Of a DNA stretch of 64,000 nt, positions 1 to 12,313 are shown piece by piece. Under the pieces are notes generated by a model. That model saw nothing but the letters and a program-made list of their open reading frames with translations. It did no database searches and was not told where the DNA came from. The stretch covers positions 16,259,501-16,323,500 of the forward strand of contig NC_067287.1 in assembly GCF_020740795.1 (NCBI RefSeq). Direction: 5' to 3'. Each line of letters opens with the position of its first letter. The first letter of the stretch is position 1. The DNA comes from Apus apus. Taxonomy: Eukaryota; Chordata; Aves; Apodiformes; Apodidae. The position numbers were made by a program, and so were the translations under genes.

Positions 1-429
1 ATGCAGAACTTTGGGACAGAAAGACCATCTATGACATGCAAACCTTTTGCCTGCCCAGATACAAGACTTTTGGAAAACACTCAAGCAAGCAAAGGCCATG
101 GAGCTGTGCTGATTTACATCAGATGAAGATGGATCCCTTCAAAATCAATTCCAGGTGAGCTTCATGGAGCTGCCCAGAAGTTGCTTGCTAGTTTCAATCA
201 CTCTCCCTGTTCCTTGCTGCCAAAACACATTGGAGCTGAGGATCACAGGCAATGCAGAGCAGTTCCCTTGGGAGGAGCCGTTCCATGCGTGCCTTCCCAA
301 GAAGCTATCCCAGCAAAGTGGCAATGTTTAGAAACCAAAGTGGTAATCGCTGGCAATTTTAGAAATGCACAAAAATAGCAGAAAAAAATTTCACAATTTC
401 CTGCACATTTTTTTCTGATTGTTCCACCA

Positions 430-460
<31 letters not shown>

Positions 461-1844
461 GGATTATCCAAAAGAGAATGGTTTAAGCAAGCAAAACAAC
501 AGGAATCACCTGCTTTGCTAAGTGATTGCAAATACCATAAACTGTTTTTCTTAGCCAAGTAATTCCTTTCAACAACCATCACCCCCTTCTCCCAGTTACT
601 CATTGCAACTAATGGGAGGGGAAAGAGATTATTGCTTTTTTTTCCAATGGGTTTTGACTTAAAAAATGTATTTTAGTTGGAAAGTGCTCTTCTTGCCTCC
701 TCTTTGTTCCTCAGGATGGGTGACACCATCACAACTGTGGCACAAAATCCTTTGGCTTTGGTTACTTAAACATTCAGCAGTAGAAGACAGCATCTAGCTA
801 AGTCCTCTCTGGCAAACTGGGAGTGGTGGGACAAGACCTCTAAGTTTATAACACTTCTCCAAGATAGCCAAGGTCCCTCAGCACGTCCTTCATCAAATTC
901 TTAATTCTACTAATGGAGCTATCAAAGCTGTGTTGGAGGGGAGAATTGTTTATATTTATTTCTTTCTCAGTTGTAGACATTGCCAGTAAAGTCTTCAAAA
1001 TAAGGAAAGAAAAACCCTCTGACTCGCTGCCCAGAAACTCAATCCCGAAAGCCTCCTCCCAACCTCTGTTTACAAAATTATAAGCTTTCTTTGTCCTAAC
1101 CATTTTCCTGTTACAATAACATTTTTCATCTTCTATCTGACTTTTTTTTTGGTGCATGGAAAATATAATTTCATTGTGAAAGGATTCCTTATGAATCAAT
1201 ACAGCACAGGGAACACAGAGATGTTTGCAGTAAATCACCTTCAAAGCACAGACATGTAGAAAATGAGTTACAAGAAAAAGTAGATAATCCCAAGCCATTT
1301 CCAGATGGAAGAAGGTTATATTTTCCATACACTGTATCTGGCTTTTGTGTCACAAAACACGCTGGTATTTATTTAAAGTGTTTTTTTTCTTGAACCATAG
1401 AGTTATGATAACATGAAATGAGTTTCCAAAAAATTACAGAAATTGGCCGGCTTTAGGTAACAAATGGAAGAACTGAGATACTGAGTTCAAACCAGCTAAT
1501 GCTCAGCCCCTTTTGAAGTTAAGAGCTGAGTCCAGCAGCAGAAGGCTGACTTCCATCCAGTGAAATTCCCTCTGCTGCTGGGACAGTCATGACCAGTGCA
1601 GAGGTCTGATTTTCTAGTGCTTTTCAGCTTCTTTCACCCAATTCTCCATAGCTGGCAGGAATGATGCCTGGAGGTAGGCTTGCTTCTCCCCTTTCGTAAA
1701 GTGAACTCTGTCATCACCCTCTCCTCAGAAAAGGCCTGGCAGGGCTGAAGGCCTGGCGGCTTGAGGAAGCCACCGGTTCACTGAGTTCTTGGAAGCACTG
1801 GACGGGGAGCAGCTTGTCTGAGCCACGCATCAAACTGGGTGTTA
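1..1844. other. Intergenic sequence, no gene recognised
   Basis: A+T-rich compared with the rest of the window. A 160-codon minus-strand frame (846-1328) has no recognisable domain and I do not call it a gene. Confidence 0.55.
429..457 (+). repeat. Poly-A run (29 A)
   Basis: Uninterrupted A tract; could be the tail of a decayed retroposon, but I recognise no body beside it. Confidence 0.9.
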
Positions 1845-1849
1845 GGTAC
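1845..1849 (+). repeat. Left target-site duplication GGTAC of the solo LTR
   Basis: Matches 2529-2533 exactly. Confidence 0.85.
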
Positions 1850-2528
1850 TGTCCTGGTCTGAGCCAGGATGAAGCCAATTTTCCTTTTACTGATTTTTTT
1901 TTTTTTTTCCCTTCAGTAAGCTTTCTTTTAACTAATAGCAGAGTGTTCCAACTAAGACTGATAACAGTGGAATGTTTTTCTAACTGCTGGGTCTTCAAGG
2001 TCACACCTTCACTCTGCCGCTTCAGACACTACCGGGAGATCTATGACCCCCTGCCCTGTAGGAGGCTGAATTAGACAGACAGAAAAATTGGCCAGAGATA
2101 TTCCATTCCATATATCTACGTAAGCTCAGAGGAAGGTCAGAGATCACAGAAGACAACTTCCTTCCTGCTTCTGCTTCCCTTCTCTTCCATCCATCCATCA
2201 TCATCAACCCCTGGGCTCAAGCTCTCCTGACCCTCATCACTCTGCTCTCTCTCCAGCAGCTCCAGGACTTTTCAGGACTGTTTGCAGCTCAGGAGATGCT
2301 GTGGGAGTTGCTGGGGGTGGGTGGAGGCAATAGGGGTTTTGTACATTCCTGAATACTTTTGTGTATACCTGTATATATTTTTTCTTATCACTAGTGTTTA
2401 ATTAAAGCTGTGTAGTTTAGTTTTCAATCCACCCAAGTCTCTCTCTTTTTCTCTCTCTCCTTCCCTACCTGGGTGGGAGGGGGAGGGGATTGAGAGCCTT
2501 GCTGTTGAACCTGAGTCAAATGGTGACA
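1850..2528 (+). mobile_element. Solo LTR of an avian endogenous retrovirus
   Basis: 679 bp that starts TGTCCTGG and ends GTGACA, giving the TG...CA termini of a retroviral LTR, with identical 5-bp flanks (GGTAC at 1845-1849 and 2529-2533). An ATTAAA poly(A) signal at 2401-2406 and a T/C-rich tail (TCTCTCTCTTTTTCTC) fit the R/U5 layout. No internal viral genes are next to it, so it is a solo LTR left by recombination. A 5-bp duplication is common in ERVL-like elements; the family assignment is from memory and unproven. Confidence 0.88.
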
Positions 2529-2533
2529 GGTAC
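2529..2533 (+). repeat. Right target-site duplication GGTAC of the solo LTR
   Basis: Matches 1845-1849 exactly. Confidence 0.85.
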
Positions 2534-3744
2534 CAAGCTGTTCTCCTAAAGGAGAGACATCTGAAAGCTGTTCAAGAGCATCTGGAGAGAATTAGATCTA
2601 GCTGCTACCCAGGAGACTGAGACACATCCTTCACTCCTGCAGTGACCTAAAACTTAGACAGGTAAATGAGGGAGCTGCATTCCCCTTCCAACAACTCTCT
2701 GAGACCTGAAAACCTGGTGAAACATCACCCGATGGGCTTTCCATGGAACCATGGTTCATCAACACTGAGGGTGTGTGGCATCCTGCAACACAACTAAAAA
2801 ACCAAGGACTGTAATACCTCAGGCATACAAGCAAGCAAGCAATCTGGGAAGAAAGAGAAGTAAACCCAGAGTTCTTAAAGCTGAGTCTGGCTGTGTGCAA
2901 ACAGGACAGGAAAGCCCCTGAGCAGACATTTGGACATCATGTTCCAGAAAGGGTAGAAGATCATTGAATTTTAAAAACGGTGCGGTGTCCATGTAAGCAA
3001 AGCAGTGTGGGTCTGGGCTACCTGTGGCATGGCCAATAGTCCAGCTCCAGCCAGCTTGGGAGGTGGCTGGGTCTTGGCCCAAGAAGCTCCACTTGCAATA
3101 TTGCTGGTGTTTTCTGCCTTGGTGTACTTTAATATCTGACTCTCTCAAGCAGTGCAGCGTGTTGGGCCAGTCTTATGTGTTATTTGGATAAAGCACCAAC
3201 AAGAAGAGCTGGGTTCACACCAGCCAGACAGACAGGAGGACTGCACAAAGGATAGTTACAAGGGGAGTAGCTGATGTACCAAAGCTCCTGTCCTTCATTA
3301 TCCAGTTAATGCTATATTCACAACCAACCTGTCACTTGCTGCTCACATTTTGGCTGAACTGAATAAAGTATCCCAATAACACATATAACTCCAGGCATGT
3401 CAGGCCAACCTCTTCCCTTGCTCTATAGGTGGACAGAACTGACCAAAGCAGAAGCTGGATCTTCATTAAAGCCACTGTTTGTTCCCCTTCCATGAATCCC
3501 TAATCCTAATTGCACTGACAGGGAGTGGGACTCAGACCTGGTGGTTTATAAGGTTTCATTCTCAGTGAAGGGTCCTGAGGGCATGACCAGGTCCTGAGCT
3601 CCTGCTTGTCACTGAGCAATGAGGGAGTACAACCAGCACCAAGAGCCCTCTCCATGAGGCTGAGGGCGACTCTCCTCATTTTTCTGATGGCTGGGGCAGC
3701 CTCTGAGCCTCCCAGAGCCCTGTGTGCACCAGGTCTCTGCTTGA

Positions 3745-3772
3745 TTTTTTTTTTTTTTTTTTTCCCCCCCCC
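3745..3772 (+). repeat. Poly-T/poly-C tract
   Basis: Nineteen T followed by nine C. Confidence 0.9.
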
Positions 3773-4157
3773 AGGAAAAGCTGGCACTCCAGCAATTCCA
3801 GCACTCATCTACCCTTAAAGACGTGATTTTTTCTAGTGTGTCAAATACATTGATCTACAAGACGAGCAGCACCAAGCCTGGAAAGCTGGCCCGGGCGGGA
3901 AGAAATGTCAATATGAGAGGAATTGTCTGTCACATACACACATGGCTCCATCAGCCAAACTATTTGAAGTCATCCTTGGCTTGCAGCTCCCTTCTGCTGC
4001 TTACAGCAGTCCCATCGGTAGGGACCGGCCGACCTCTAGTGGTGTCAGCCCACAATGCGAGCAGGCAGCCTCTCCTCGGGCCGGAGGGAGCCGGCAGCCA
4101 GAGCAGAGCATCTTCACGTTTGCACGGTGTTTTCCCCTGGGTAATAAAAGGTCTAGA

Positions 4158-4166
4158 GAAATAAAA

Positions 4167-4221
<55 letters not shown>

Positions 4222-4222
4222 A
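4158..4222 (+). repeat. (AAAT)n tetranucleotide microsatellite
   Basis: About sixteen near-perfect AAAT units. Open frames across it on the minus strand read (LFIY)n, an artefact. Confidence 0.95.
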
Positions 4223-6125
4223 TTAAAAAAGGAGCAAACGGGTGGAAAAGCATCTCGGGAGCCGTAGGGAAGCAGCCACAAGAGCTCAGATGACCAGCTT
4301 GGGACTTGTGCTACCAAACCCTTCAGCATCGCTACCCGAGAAGTTCCCCAAGGATTGGTGACTCTGAGAGGATGCTTGGTCAAAATGAGGTCGAGGGAGA
4401 GAGCACAGATGGGACAGCAAAGTGCTGATCTCAGAGGGGCTTTGTGAGACTGGGTAGACTATGGTTAGTGTCCATGGGTTTGTGCCCAGTGCTCAGCATG
4501 GTCATTTTTCTTCCCTTCATGCTGCAGTTTCTGAAATGTCTACAAAGGTGTCTCCCTAATTTCCAGTGAAGAGGAGGAAAGCCAAGAATGAACACCAGGC
4601 CATAAGAGAGCTCACAGACAAGCATTTTCTCCTCACTGGGTGGTATCTAGGATCTCTCTTTGCACTGGGCTGAGGCTAGAGCTGGGGGCCCTTGGGAATG
4701 AAGGACAGCCATCTCTTGCAACCCAGCAAGCAGAAGCAGATAGCCTGCCTGAGCAAGGCTGAGGTTTCTCTCACATGGAAGTGTGAGCTATAAAGATGTG
4801 CGAAACCCTATCCCCAGTGCTATCTATATCAAAAGGTTCAAGGAGGGCTGCTTTAAAATAGGACCTTGGCACAGGTTCCTGCTTCTTCTCACGTCTTACT
4901 GAGCGGCGCTCTGCCAAAATGTCAGCTTGGCTGCTCCACATGTCCCAGGCATCCAAGGAATGTCCTACAAACCTTTCCGGTACTCCCAGGGAAATTTCTG
5001 CCTCCACAAAAAAGCCTCTCCTCTCTCCTTTCAGCTGTGGACTGTCTCGGTGTCCCCCAGGCACCATCTTCCCAGCTGAGGAGCAAGAGGAGTGTATTTC
5101 CCAACATGACCGAAATAAGGGCTGGGGACATGCACAAAAAGGTCTCTGAAGACAGTGTTGGACAAATTTTGCTCAGGGACCCCCTTTTTCCCTCACATCC
5201 TGAGTGAGCACAAGGAGTCCATGGGGAACCAAGGAGCACAAGGCAAAGCTGGTGGGAATGAATTTGACTTTCTAGTAAAAGTGGAGGAACAGATTTCAGC
5301 TGTCGTCATCATGACCATAGCCATCCAAGGACCCTGAATGTTCATAAGGAGCCAGTGTCTGACAAAGCTGTGGAATTTTGTAAACTGCTCCATGCACAAA
5401 AACAATTAAGTCATCCAACTATGACAGTAAAACCATAGAGGAACCAGACAGAGTCCTCTGATGCTGTCCTGAGATACTGGCTCAATCCAAACTGTCTCAA
5501 AGGAAAAAGACTAAATCCTGAGTTACCCCAACCATTTTCTCCCATCCCATCCAGGCTTTCCTCCTGGTTTCTGCCCTACTCAGCCTACTGCATTTGCAAA
5601 TCCCAGCCCAGAGAGGGAGTCTACTTGAGCAGAAGCCTTTCAAGATTACCCCAAGGCTGGTGGATGAGTGGTTACACTCCCCTGATCTCCCAGCTGGAGG
5701 AACAGGCAAGGGTGGCTCAGCAAAGATACCCAGCAGTGCTTCAAAAACTCAGATCTCAGTATAGCCAAAGGAGCTTGCTAAGCATCTCCTGTTAAGACAT
5801 TGCTCTCACACAAGCCACCCCATGGACAGCCAAGACAGCAAGGTGCTTCAGCAAGAAATCACTCTTCCCCCCTCCTTCCCAGCCCCCTCGAGTGACTGCA
5901 GCAGAGCTCTGCTACAGCAGGGCCAGTGTTGCTGCCGCTGCGCTCTGCTTTGATTCAGCACAACCTCCCCTCCCACATATGGTTTGCATTAGAGCCCAGC
6001 TCATCTGGCAAGGGCACTCTGCACAGTCACGAGAAGCTGCTCACTGGTGGCTTGTTTTATCCAGTTGCTGAAGGCTTAAAACAATGAGCCTGCAAATATT
6101 GCATTCCTTCCTTTCCTCTTTTCTC

Positions 6126-6174
6126 TTTCCTTTCCTTTCCTTTCCTTTCCTTTCCTTTCCTTTCCTTTCCTTTC
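6126..6174 (+). repeat. (TTTCC)n pentanucleotide microsatellite
   Basis: About ten clean TTTCC units flanked by imperfect CTTTCC sequence out to about 6105-6192. Confidence 0.9.
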
Positions 6175-7734
6175 CTCTTTCCTTCCTTTCTCCCTCTTAG
6201 GGATAAGGAGAGATGAGAGCAGAGATCAGAAGGGGATTTCTATCATATTTCTGTCCTGTTGTACTAATGCACACACATATGATGTTGCGTGTGGGTGTCT
6301 CACACCTGCCCTCTCAGAGGACTGTCCCAGCTGCCTGGCACTATTGCCAGCTGCACATGTATATTGCCCTTACTCAGTCAGGAAAGCTCAGAGCAGGACA
6401 CCAATTGTCACAACCAGAAAGCCACCACAAAGGGCATGCTCAGGCCACATCACTGTCCCAGTGTCACCAGGAGAGAGACAGATCCCTCTGTCACTTCAGT
6501 CTGGCTGTCAGAGACATGGAGAGGAGGTAGCTTGGAGTCCAAAAGTCCAAAAGGTGAGCCCCATTTTGGGGCCAAATACTCTCTTCACTGCCATTGATTG
6601 GGAATATTCTATTGGGACAGTTGCTGTCAGGACACATTGATGCTCAAAGTGCAGGCTGACATGTGGGGAAGGCTTGGTTTTGACTGCAGGTGAATGGGAC
6701 AGTGCAATTATGGGGTGGCAGCCAAGAGGCAAGGTGGTGTGAAGCATCCTGAGACCATCTAGGAATGGGGAGGCATCAGCCAGTTCCACTAGGGTTATCT
6801 CACCCCAGGCCATGTGACTATAGCCAGCTGAAGGTCGTCAGTATTGTAGTTTGAAGCAGACACACAGCAAGGCATGAGCAAGGTGGGAAATGAAGGACCA
6901 CTGAGCATGTCAGAAGAGCCCCCTTGTCTGGGGTAGATAGGTTGTGGACAACGTGCTTCACATCCCACCTGGTTTCTTTAGCCTGGCTGTAGCATGCTGG
7001 CTCAGTCTGAAGTCTTACTTGTCACTGCTAAAATTGCTGGTGAAAAGGACATCCAAGGAAGAGCAGTGACATGGTGAGCCTCAACTAACCAGGGAGAAAT
7101 GACAAGGCTCACTCTGCTTTTATCCACATGAGCTTTTGAATGAGGCTACTGCCTGATGTAGCTCAGACTGCACTGGCCTGTGGGAGTCAAGGCTGCATGG
7201 TACTGCCATGATGGCAGAAATAGCTGCCAGCACCGAGGGCCTCCACAGGAGCATCTTTGGGCTGTGCTCATGGAAAGGCAGGTGGGGCCTGGCAGAGACC
7301 GCGCAGAGCAAATTACTCTGGGACAAGCAGTGCTGAGAATGCTCTGCACCTAGCTGAGGTTCCGCTACTGCACCCCAGTCCTGCAGACACCAGATAGGAT
7401 TCCACCCCATTATCACAGGGATCTACAAACCTGACTTCACCTGAGCTTGTCCATCCATCGCAGAGCAGCAGGAGCACGACTCAGAGGTGTCATGCGGGAG
7501 AAGAGGCACAGAAGAAGCTGGCTGCAGGCGAGCAGACATCACCTTCTGCCCAGCCGGCTTCGGGCAAGCATTAGTGCAAGGCCTCCATCACTTGTAGGTA
7601 CGTTCCTGTAGATGGAGCCAGAACCTCACAAGGCAGGACAGCCCAATCCTACTCACCGCCCTTACCGAGGGACCAGGCTTCCTACGGTTGGCTCTGCTCT
7701 GAAAAAGGACTCACCCAGCCCCTCTCCTCCCTGC

Positions 7735-7860
7735 CCTCAAACACCTCCAGGGTTTCAACTCCACTCCCTCTTCATGTAAACCATTTCAGAGTGTCAAATT
7801 GTCCCTTTTTATTCAATATTTAACCCAAATCCCCTTCTGTTGCCTTTTCTTGTCAACAAC
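7735..7860 (-). mobile_element. Old CR1 LINE fragment, antisense
   Basis: Read on the plus strand the pieces fit the complement of a CR1 3' region: CCTCAAACACCTCCAGGG, then a degraded middle, then CAATATTTAACCCAAATCCC and CTTCTGTTGCC. It is clearly more diverged than the CR1 copy at 50190. Non-coding. Confidence 0.65.
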
Positions 7861-7869
7861 AGCCACGGA

Positions 7870-9755
7870 GAGTTGGTAACTCTCACACCACAGGCTGCAT
7901 GTCAATGCCCCTCTCCAAGCAGTAGCATCCTCCTGGCATGATACTGAAGCTTCAAGAGCCATTTCTGGGATGACTTTTGTCACCACCAGCCCTATGATGG
8001 ACTTTTCTAGGCCTTGCTGGGTTGGATGGCAGCACTCAAACACTGTGTCCCCTACAACTGTCTTGATAGCCTGCCAGAGAAGGGCTGAGGGTGTGGCCCA
8101 GGAAACACAGATTACTTCAGGTGGGCTGCTGGAGTGAGAGAAGATGTCTGACTCATTTTTTACCTCTAAAGCTCCAGGTTTCGTGCTGCCTAGCCACAGT
8201 ATGTGTGTCAACAGGAACCCAAGGCATTTGGGCAAGGGGCCCTTGCACCTCCGCCAGTGGCTCAGGGTGTCACCATCGCTCACAGCAGCCGAGTAGCTCA
8301 GGGCTGCAGTAACTCAGCAGCAGCCTCCCCACCACAGCAGGGTTTGGAGCCCACAGGGAAGCACTGCCACTCCCACTTGTGCAAGCACACATGCCCACCT
8401 TCAGTTGTGAGTGGTGTGTTGCACAGGGGTGTGTGTCCATGGCAGGCAGCACTCTGCTCAGCGCAACCCCCTGCCCAGAGGGAAGCATTGGTCAAACCTT
8501 CTAGCATGCTTGAGTGGCTCTGACACCCAGAGACTGTTACCCACTCCAAGTCCCAGTCCATCCTGTCCATAACACTTCAGAGCCTGAACTGGTCTGGGAA
8601 TGCTCGGCAAGTAGCGATGCGTACCAGTCAGGCCCATCTCCATGGGGACAAGTTCCACCCTGTGTGGCAAGGGAGTGAAGGCAGCCTCAGACTGGCAGGA
8701 AGGACATGGCTGGGATGGTCTGACATTGGTGGCTGCAGCAGGACAGAGGACAGGGACACTGTTTGCTGAATAGGGTGCAGGAGTGAGCACAGGACACCCC
8801 AACCCGTGGGTGGGTTTTGCCCAAAGCAGGTCCACTCCACGCTTCTCATCCTGGAGAGGCTGGCTGGCTCCTGGCCTTTGTCCAGACTTGATGCTTAGGA
8901 AAAGCTAGGTTGTGTCACGCTTTCTGCCCCTTGGGGACATTCTGAGGGGAGTCCAACACCAGCGAGAAGCCCGGGAAAGAGTAAAAGGACAGGGACAAGC
9001 GATGAGGGCAAGGTTTTCTGACGTGTAGCTGGTGGGACCTGCCTTTCATGATGGTCACACCGGAGCGACCAGCCTGGCCTGGAGACAGCTGCAAGCTGCA
9101 AAGAGGGAGACCCTGGAAAGCCTGCACTGTGAGAGCCAGTGACAGGAAGTGGGTGGCAGATAAGAACATGTCGAGGAAAAACACAAACCAGAAGCTCCAG
9201 AGGAATTTTGGAAAGGAAATGGGGAATTAACTGCAGAAAAGGGGCGGGGGTCAGAAATGTGCAGCAGTTTATGGCTTGCAACAAAAAGTTTGTCTGTGCC
9301 ACCTTGCCAGGCACTCACAGTCTCTTCGTCCCACCCAGAGGACACCCAGCAGCAACCATTCTAGCCTGGCAGGAGCACTGGGAGCAGGCAAGCAGCTGAT
9401 GCCAGCTCCTGGGGTGGCGATTCCAGCAAGAACCAGGGAAGAAACAAAACCAAGAGCAGCTGGCAAGACAGTACCATCCCCACCATATCAGATAGGGAGA
9501 AGAGGCTGCAGGTTCCACCTTTCCAGCAGCTAGACAAGGGACAGCCAAGGGCAAGGCTGTCAGATGCCAGGTTCCTTCTGAGGTGCCATGGTGCAGGCTG
9601 GCTCAGAGGACGCACTGCTTGGGTGCCCACCCACAGCCACACAGCTATTTCAGGAGTGGGGGCAGAAACCATCCCATCTCCTCTTTCTTTCTTTTCTTCT
9701 TTCTTTCTCTTCTGTCTTTCTTCCATTTCTTCCCTTTCTTCCCTTTCTTCCTTTC

Positions 9756-9787
<32 letters not shown>

Positions 9788-10629
9788 TTCCCCCTCTTGC
9801 CTTCCCTCCCAGCACAAGCCCCACAGCATGGGGTCCCCTCACAAGCAGGCCCCTCAATCCGCCCCTCGCCCTGCAGCTATTTTAGAGGAAGGCAGGAGGT
9901 ATTTTTAGTGCTGCCGGCTCCCAGGAGAAGCTCTGAGCCTCTGAGCCGCAGCAGCGCTGGCGCCAGAGAAACTGCCGCTGCTCTGGCTGATATTTCTTGT
10001 ATAATTAAACTCAATCCATCCCGGGGCTGGGTCTTGGCCACCAACTCAGCGAGGAGGGGAAGGAACAGAGCCAGAGAGCCCGGAGCTGAGGACTCTGACA
10101 GATGCTGGGAATTGCTCGGCAAATGCTGGAAAAACCAGGCCTGAGACTTTGGGAGGAGTTTTGCCAGGCACAGGGGGAAAGGATGGCTCTGAAAGGGGCA
10201 GGGAATGGGCTTTAACGGGAGCAGATCTTTGCTAAGGCAAAAGACCCCATACCACCATCATTTCATCCCACTCCCCTGTACGAGATGGACTCAGAGATGT
10301 CCAGGGCTAAAGGGAACATGGGAGAAAGCAGGATTTGAAGAGCACCCAGTGCCTTCAGGGCAAGCCAGGGAGATCCTTCATGGTACACAAAAGCCTAAGC
10401 TGGAGCTGGAGCCATGTAGGAAGTTTGGAGGCTGCCTGGTTAGCCAGCATCTGGTGAACACAAGCTGCGGCTGGAGGCTGACAAGCAGCAGCACAACCTC
10501 TCCTGCTTCCCACGCCCACCGCCCGGCGTCTGTCCGGGGGCCCCAATCTGCCGTCGAGGAACAGGGGGAATGACAGCTCAGAGAAAACACAGCACCCAGA
10601 GGGGTTTAGGGTTGTTGGTTTTTTTTCCC
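7870..10629. other. 3' flank of TNS1, no gene recognised
   Basis: Mostly G+C-rich unique sequence with the pyrimidine tract at 9678-9800. The stretch 9875-10030, with GCTATTTTAGAGG, GGTATTTTTAG and TTGTATAATTAAACTC, looks more structured than its surroundings and may be a conserved element. No exon with a recognisable product. Confidence 0.6.
9678..9800 (+). repeat. (TTTC/TTCC)n pyrimidine tract
   Basis: Degenerate CTTT and CCTT repeats; long open frames across it encode only Ser/Phe/Leu low complexity and are rejected as genes. Confidence 0.85.
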
Positions 10630-10650
10630 CTGTGCAAAAAGAACAGAGCA

Positions 10651-10656
10651 TTTATT
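10651..10656 (-). terminator. TNS1: Distal TNS1 poly(A) signal AATAAA
   Basis: Canonical hexamer on the minus strand, followed about 50-90 nt downstream by a GT/T-rich stretch (GGGTGCTGTGTTTTCTCTG), the usual arrangement for cleavage. It marks the change from A+T-rich UTR to G+C-rich flank. Confidence 0.75.
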
Positions 10657-11100
10657 CCTGCGCTCCCTTAAATTTCAAGATACATTTCCAGCGATCCAGA
10701 CACCAAGCTGGCATTCCAAGCAACAGTATATTTTATATAACTGATTTTGTTTTTACCACTTTATAAAGCCATACAATGAACTGCAAAGAATCTGACATCT
10801 GTACAACGGGAAGACAACAGCGGAGTCATATTCACACACGAACATGGTGTGACCGAAGTCATCCTGACACGCGCGACAACATCATGGGCACAAAGATACA
10901 AAATATAATGTATTTTTTTTCCATCTATATAAATACACAGAAATGGGCGAATCTAAAAGTTTGAAACTGTTCATTAACACTGATTAGCAAATAAATCTGT
11001 AACGTTTCCAAAGTAACAAAGACAACAACAAAACAAGAAAAAAAACCAAACCCACACATAACACAGCGGTACAGGATCCACCAACAGAAACATTGGGTTG

Positions 11101-11171
11101 TTTCCTTTTTCTCCTTTTTCTTTTTTTTTTTTTCCTTTGTAAGGAAAAAGAAAAAAAAAAAAGAAAAAAGA
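11101..11171. repeat. Pyrimidine/purine inverted repeat in 3' UTR
   Basis: A T/C-rich arm (CCTTTTT, CTTTTT and a 13-T run ending CCTT) is followed, after about 4 nt, by an A/G-rich arm (AAGG, AAAAAG, 12 A, G). The arms are largely complementary, so the transcript could fold into a long A-U hairpin. Confidence 0.65.
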
Positions 11172-11523
11172 GTAACCCCAAACCAACCTACCAACCTCAC
11201 AATTTGCAAAACAAACGAACGAAATGAAACAAGCCCCTGCGGGCTCCTTTGCTGTCTGATCCTCCTGCCTGCTCCAACGGGAAGGGTTGCCTTTTGTTGA
11301 CGCTGCTGTCTGGGGTTTTTGGGGCAACTGGTTTTTTTACCTGCCTGACCTGCTGGGTGGGGATTTACTTTGCGCTTCGGTTCAGGCAGTTGAACTCACT
11401 GGAAAATGGATGCCCAGAGGTTGGGTTGGGTTTTTATCCCTACTTGGTTTGTTTTCTATGTGTGGTTTGACCAGGGGGCAGCCAGCAAATACTGCATCCA
11501 GAGCAACCCCAAACTTCGCTACA

Positions 11524-11529
11524 TTTATT
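11524..11529 (-). terminator. TNS1: Possible proximal TNS1 poly(A) signal AATAAA
   Basis: A second canonical hexamer about 870 nt before the distal one. Use would shorten the 3' UTR to about 3.6 kb. No strong GT-rich element is obvious right after it. Confidence 0.35.
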
Positions 11530-11873
11530 TGCTTAAATCCACGAGCCCCCATCTCCAGTAGCCACGGGGGGTGAAAAAAAAAAAAAACACGAGATGAGTG
11601 CATCCCATCAGCATATGATAACATAGATCATCTCCAAAAACACCTCCCAGGGGAGCAGAGCCAGAGGAAGCCTCACTGAATGGAAACCCCACATTTTGCA
11701 CGTTCCAGGTGCTACCATTTGGGACAGGCAGCAAACAACCCCCCTCAGGAGCATTTCCCAATCGACAGCAACATCAACAGCAAAGGGAGGACGGCTGGGA
11801 AGGGGCTTCTCCAAAGAATAAACTGACACAAAAAGGGCACGTACAATAAATTTACACACTCAAAAAAAAAAAT

Positions 11874-11894
11874 AATATATATATATATATATAT
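11874..11894 (+). repeat. (AT)n microsatellite in 3' UTR
   Basis: About ten AT units. Confidence 0.85.
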
Positions 11895-11967
11895 GTGGGG
11901 AAAAGTGCGTTTTTAAGGATATCTTTGGCAAGAATATATGCAGTTCTTTGTGCAGGAAGGAGGGATG

Positions 11968-11997
11968 TGTTTGTGTGTGTGTGTGAGAGAGAGAGAT
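11968..11997 (+). repeat. (TG)n(AG)n microsatellite in 3' UTR
   Basis: TG repeats passing directly into GA repeats. Confidence 0.8.
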
Positions 11998-12285
11998 ACC
12001 ATCCGGCTGCTGACGACGGCAGTGTGATTACAATGAAACATATGCTGGGCTTAACTCGTGCAAGCTTGAATCTCAAATACCATGACTGCATTTAAAAACC
12101 AAAGAAAAAAAAAACACAAAAAAAAACAACAACAAAGAGTCTTTTCTGTCCCTTTCGTAAAGAAAAAAATATCAACACTAGGTCCCCACCAGTCCCAGGA
12201 GCCAGGCAATCTTTAATACCAGCTGACGATCTCTACCAGGGACAGAAAGGGTAGTTACACCTACAAAAGTAACTTAGGAGATAAA

Positions 12286-12313
12286 GGGGGGGGGGGGGGG
12301 GTGGGGGGGGGGG
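12286..12313 (+). repeat. Poly-G run in 3' UTR
   Basis: Sixteen G, one T, then eleven G on the plus strand, which is a C run in the TNS1 transcript. Prone to sequencing length errors and G-quadruplex formation on the template strand. Confidence 0.85.

Larger units (their letters stand above)
2534..7734. other. Intergenic sequence, no gene recognised
   Basis: Contains the simple repeats at 3745, 4158 and 6126. Open frames are short and show no domain, codon bias or plausible splice chain. I see no RNA gene. Confidence 0.6.

Noticed and set aside
846..1328. 160-codon minus-strand open frame as a gene
   Set aside because: No domain, no neighbouring exons, ordinary A+T-rich intergenic composition.
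3960..4383. Leu/Phe/Ile/Tyr repeat open frames
   Set aside because: Translation of the AAAT microsatellite.
9583..10144. Ser/Phe/Leu-rich open frames with apparent membrane segments
   Set aside because: Translation of a TTTC/TTCC pyrimidine tract; not a membrane protein.
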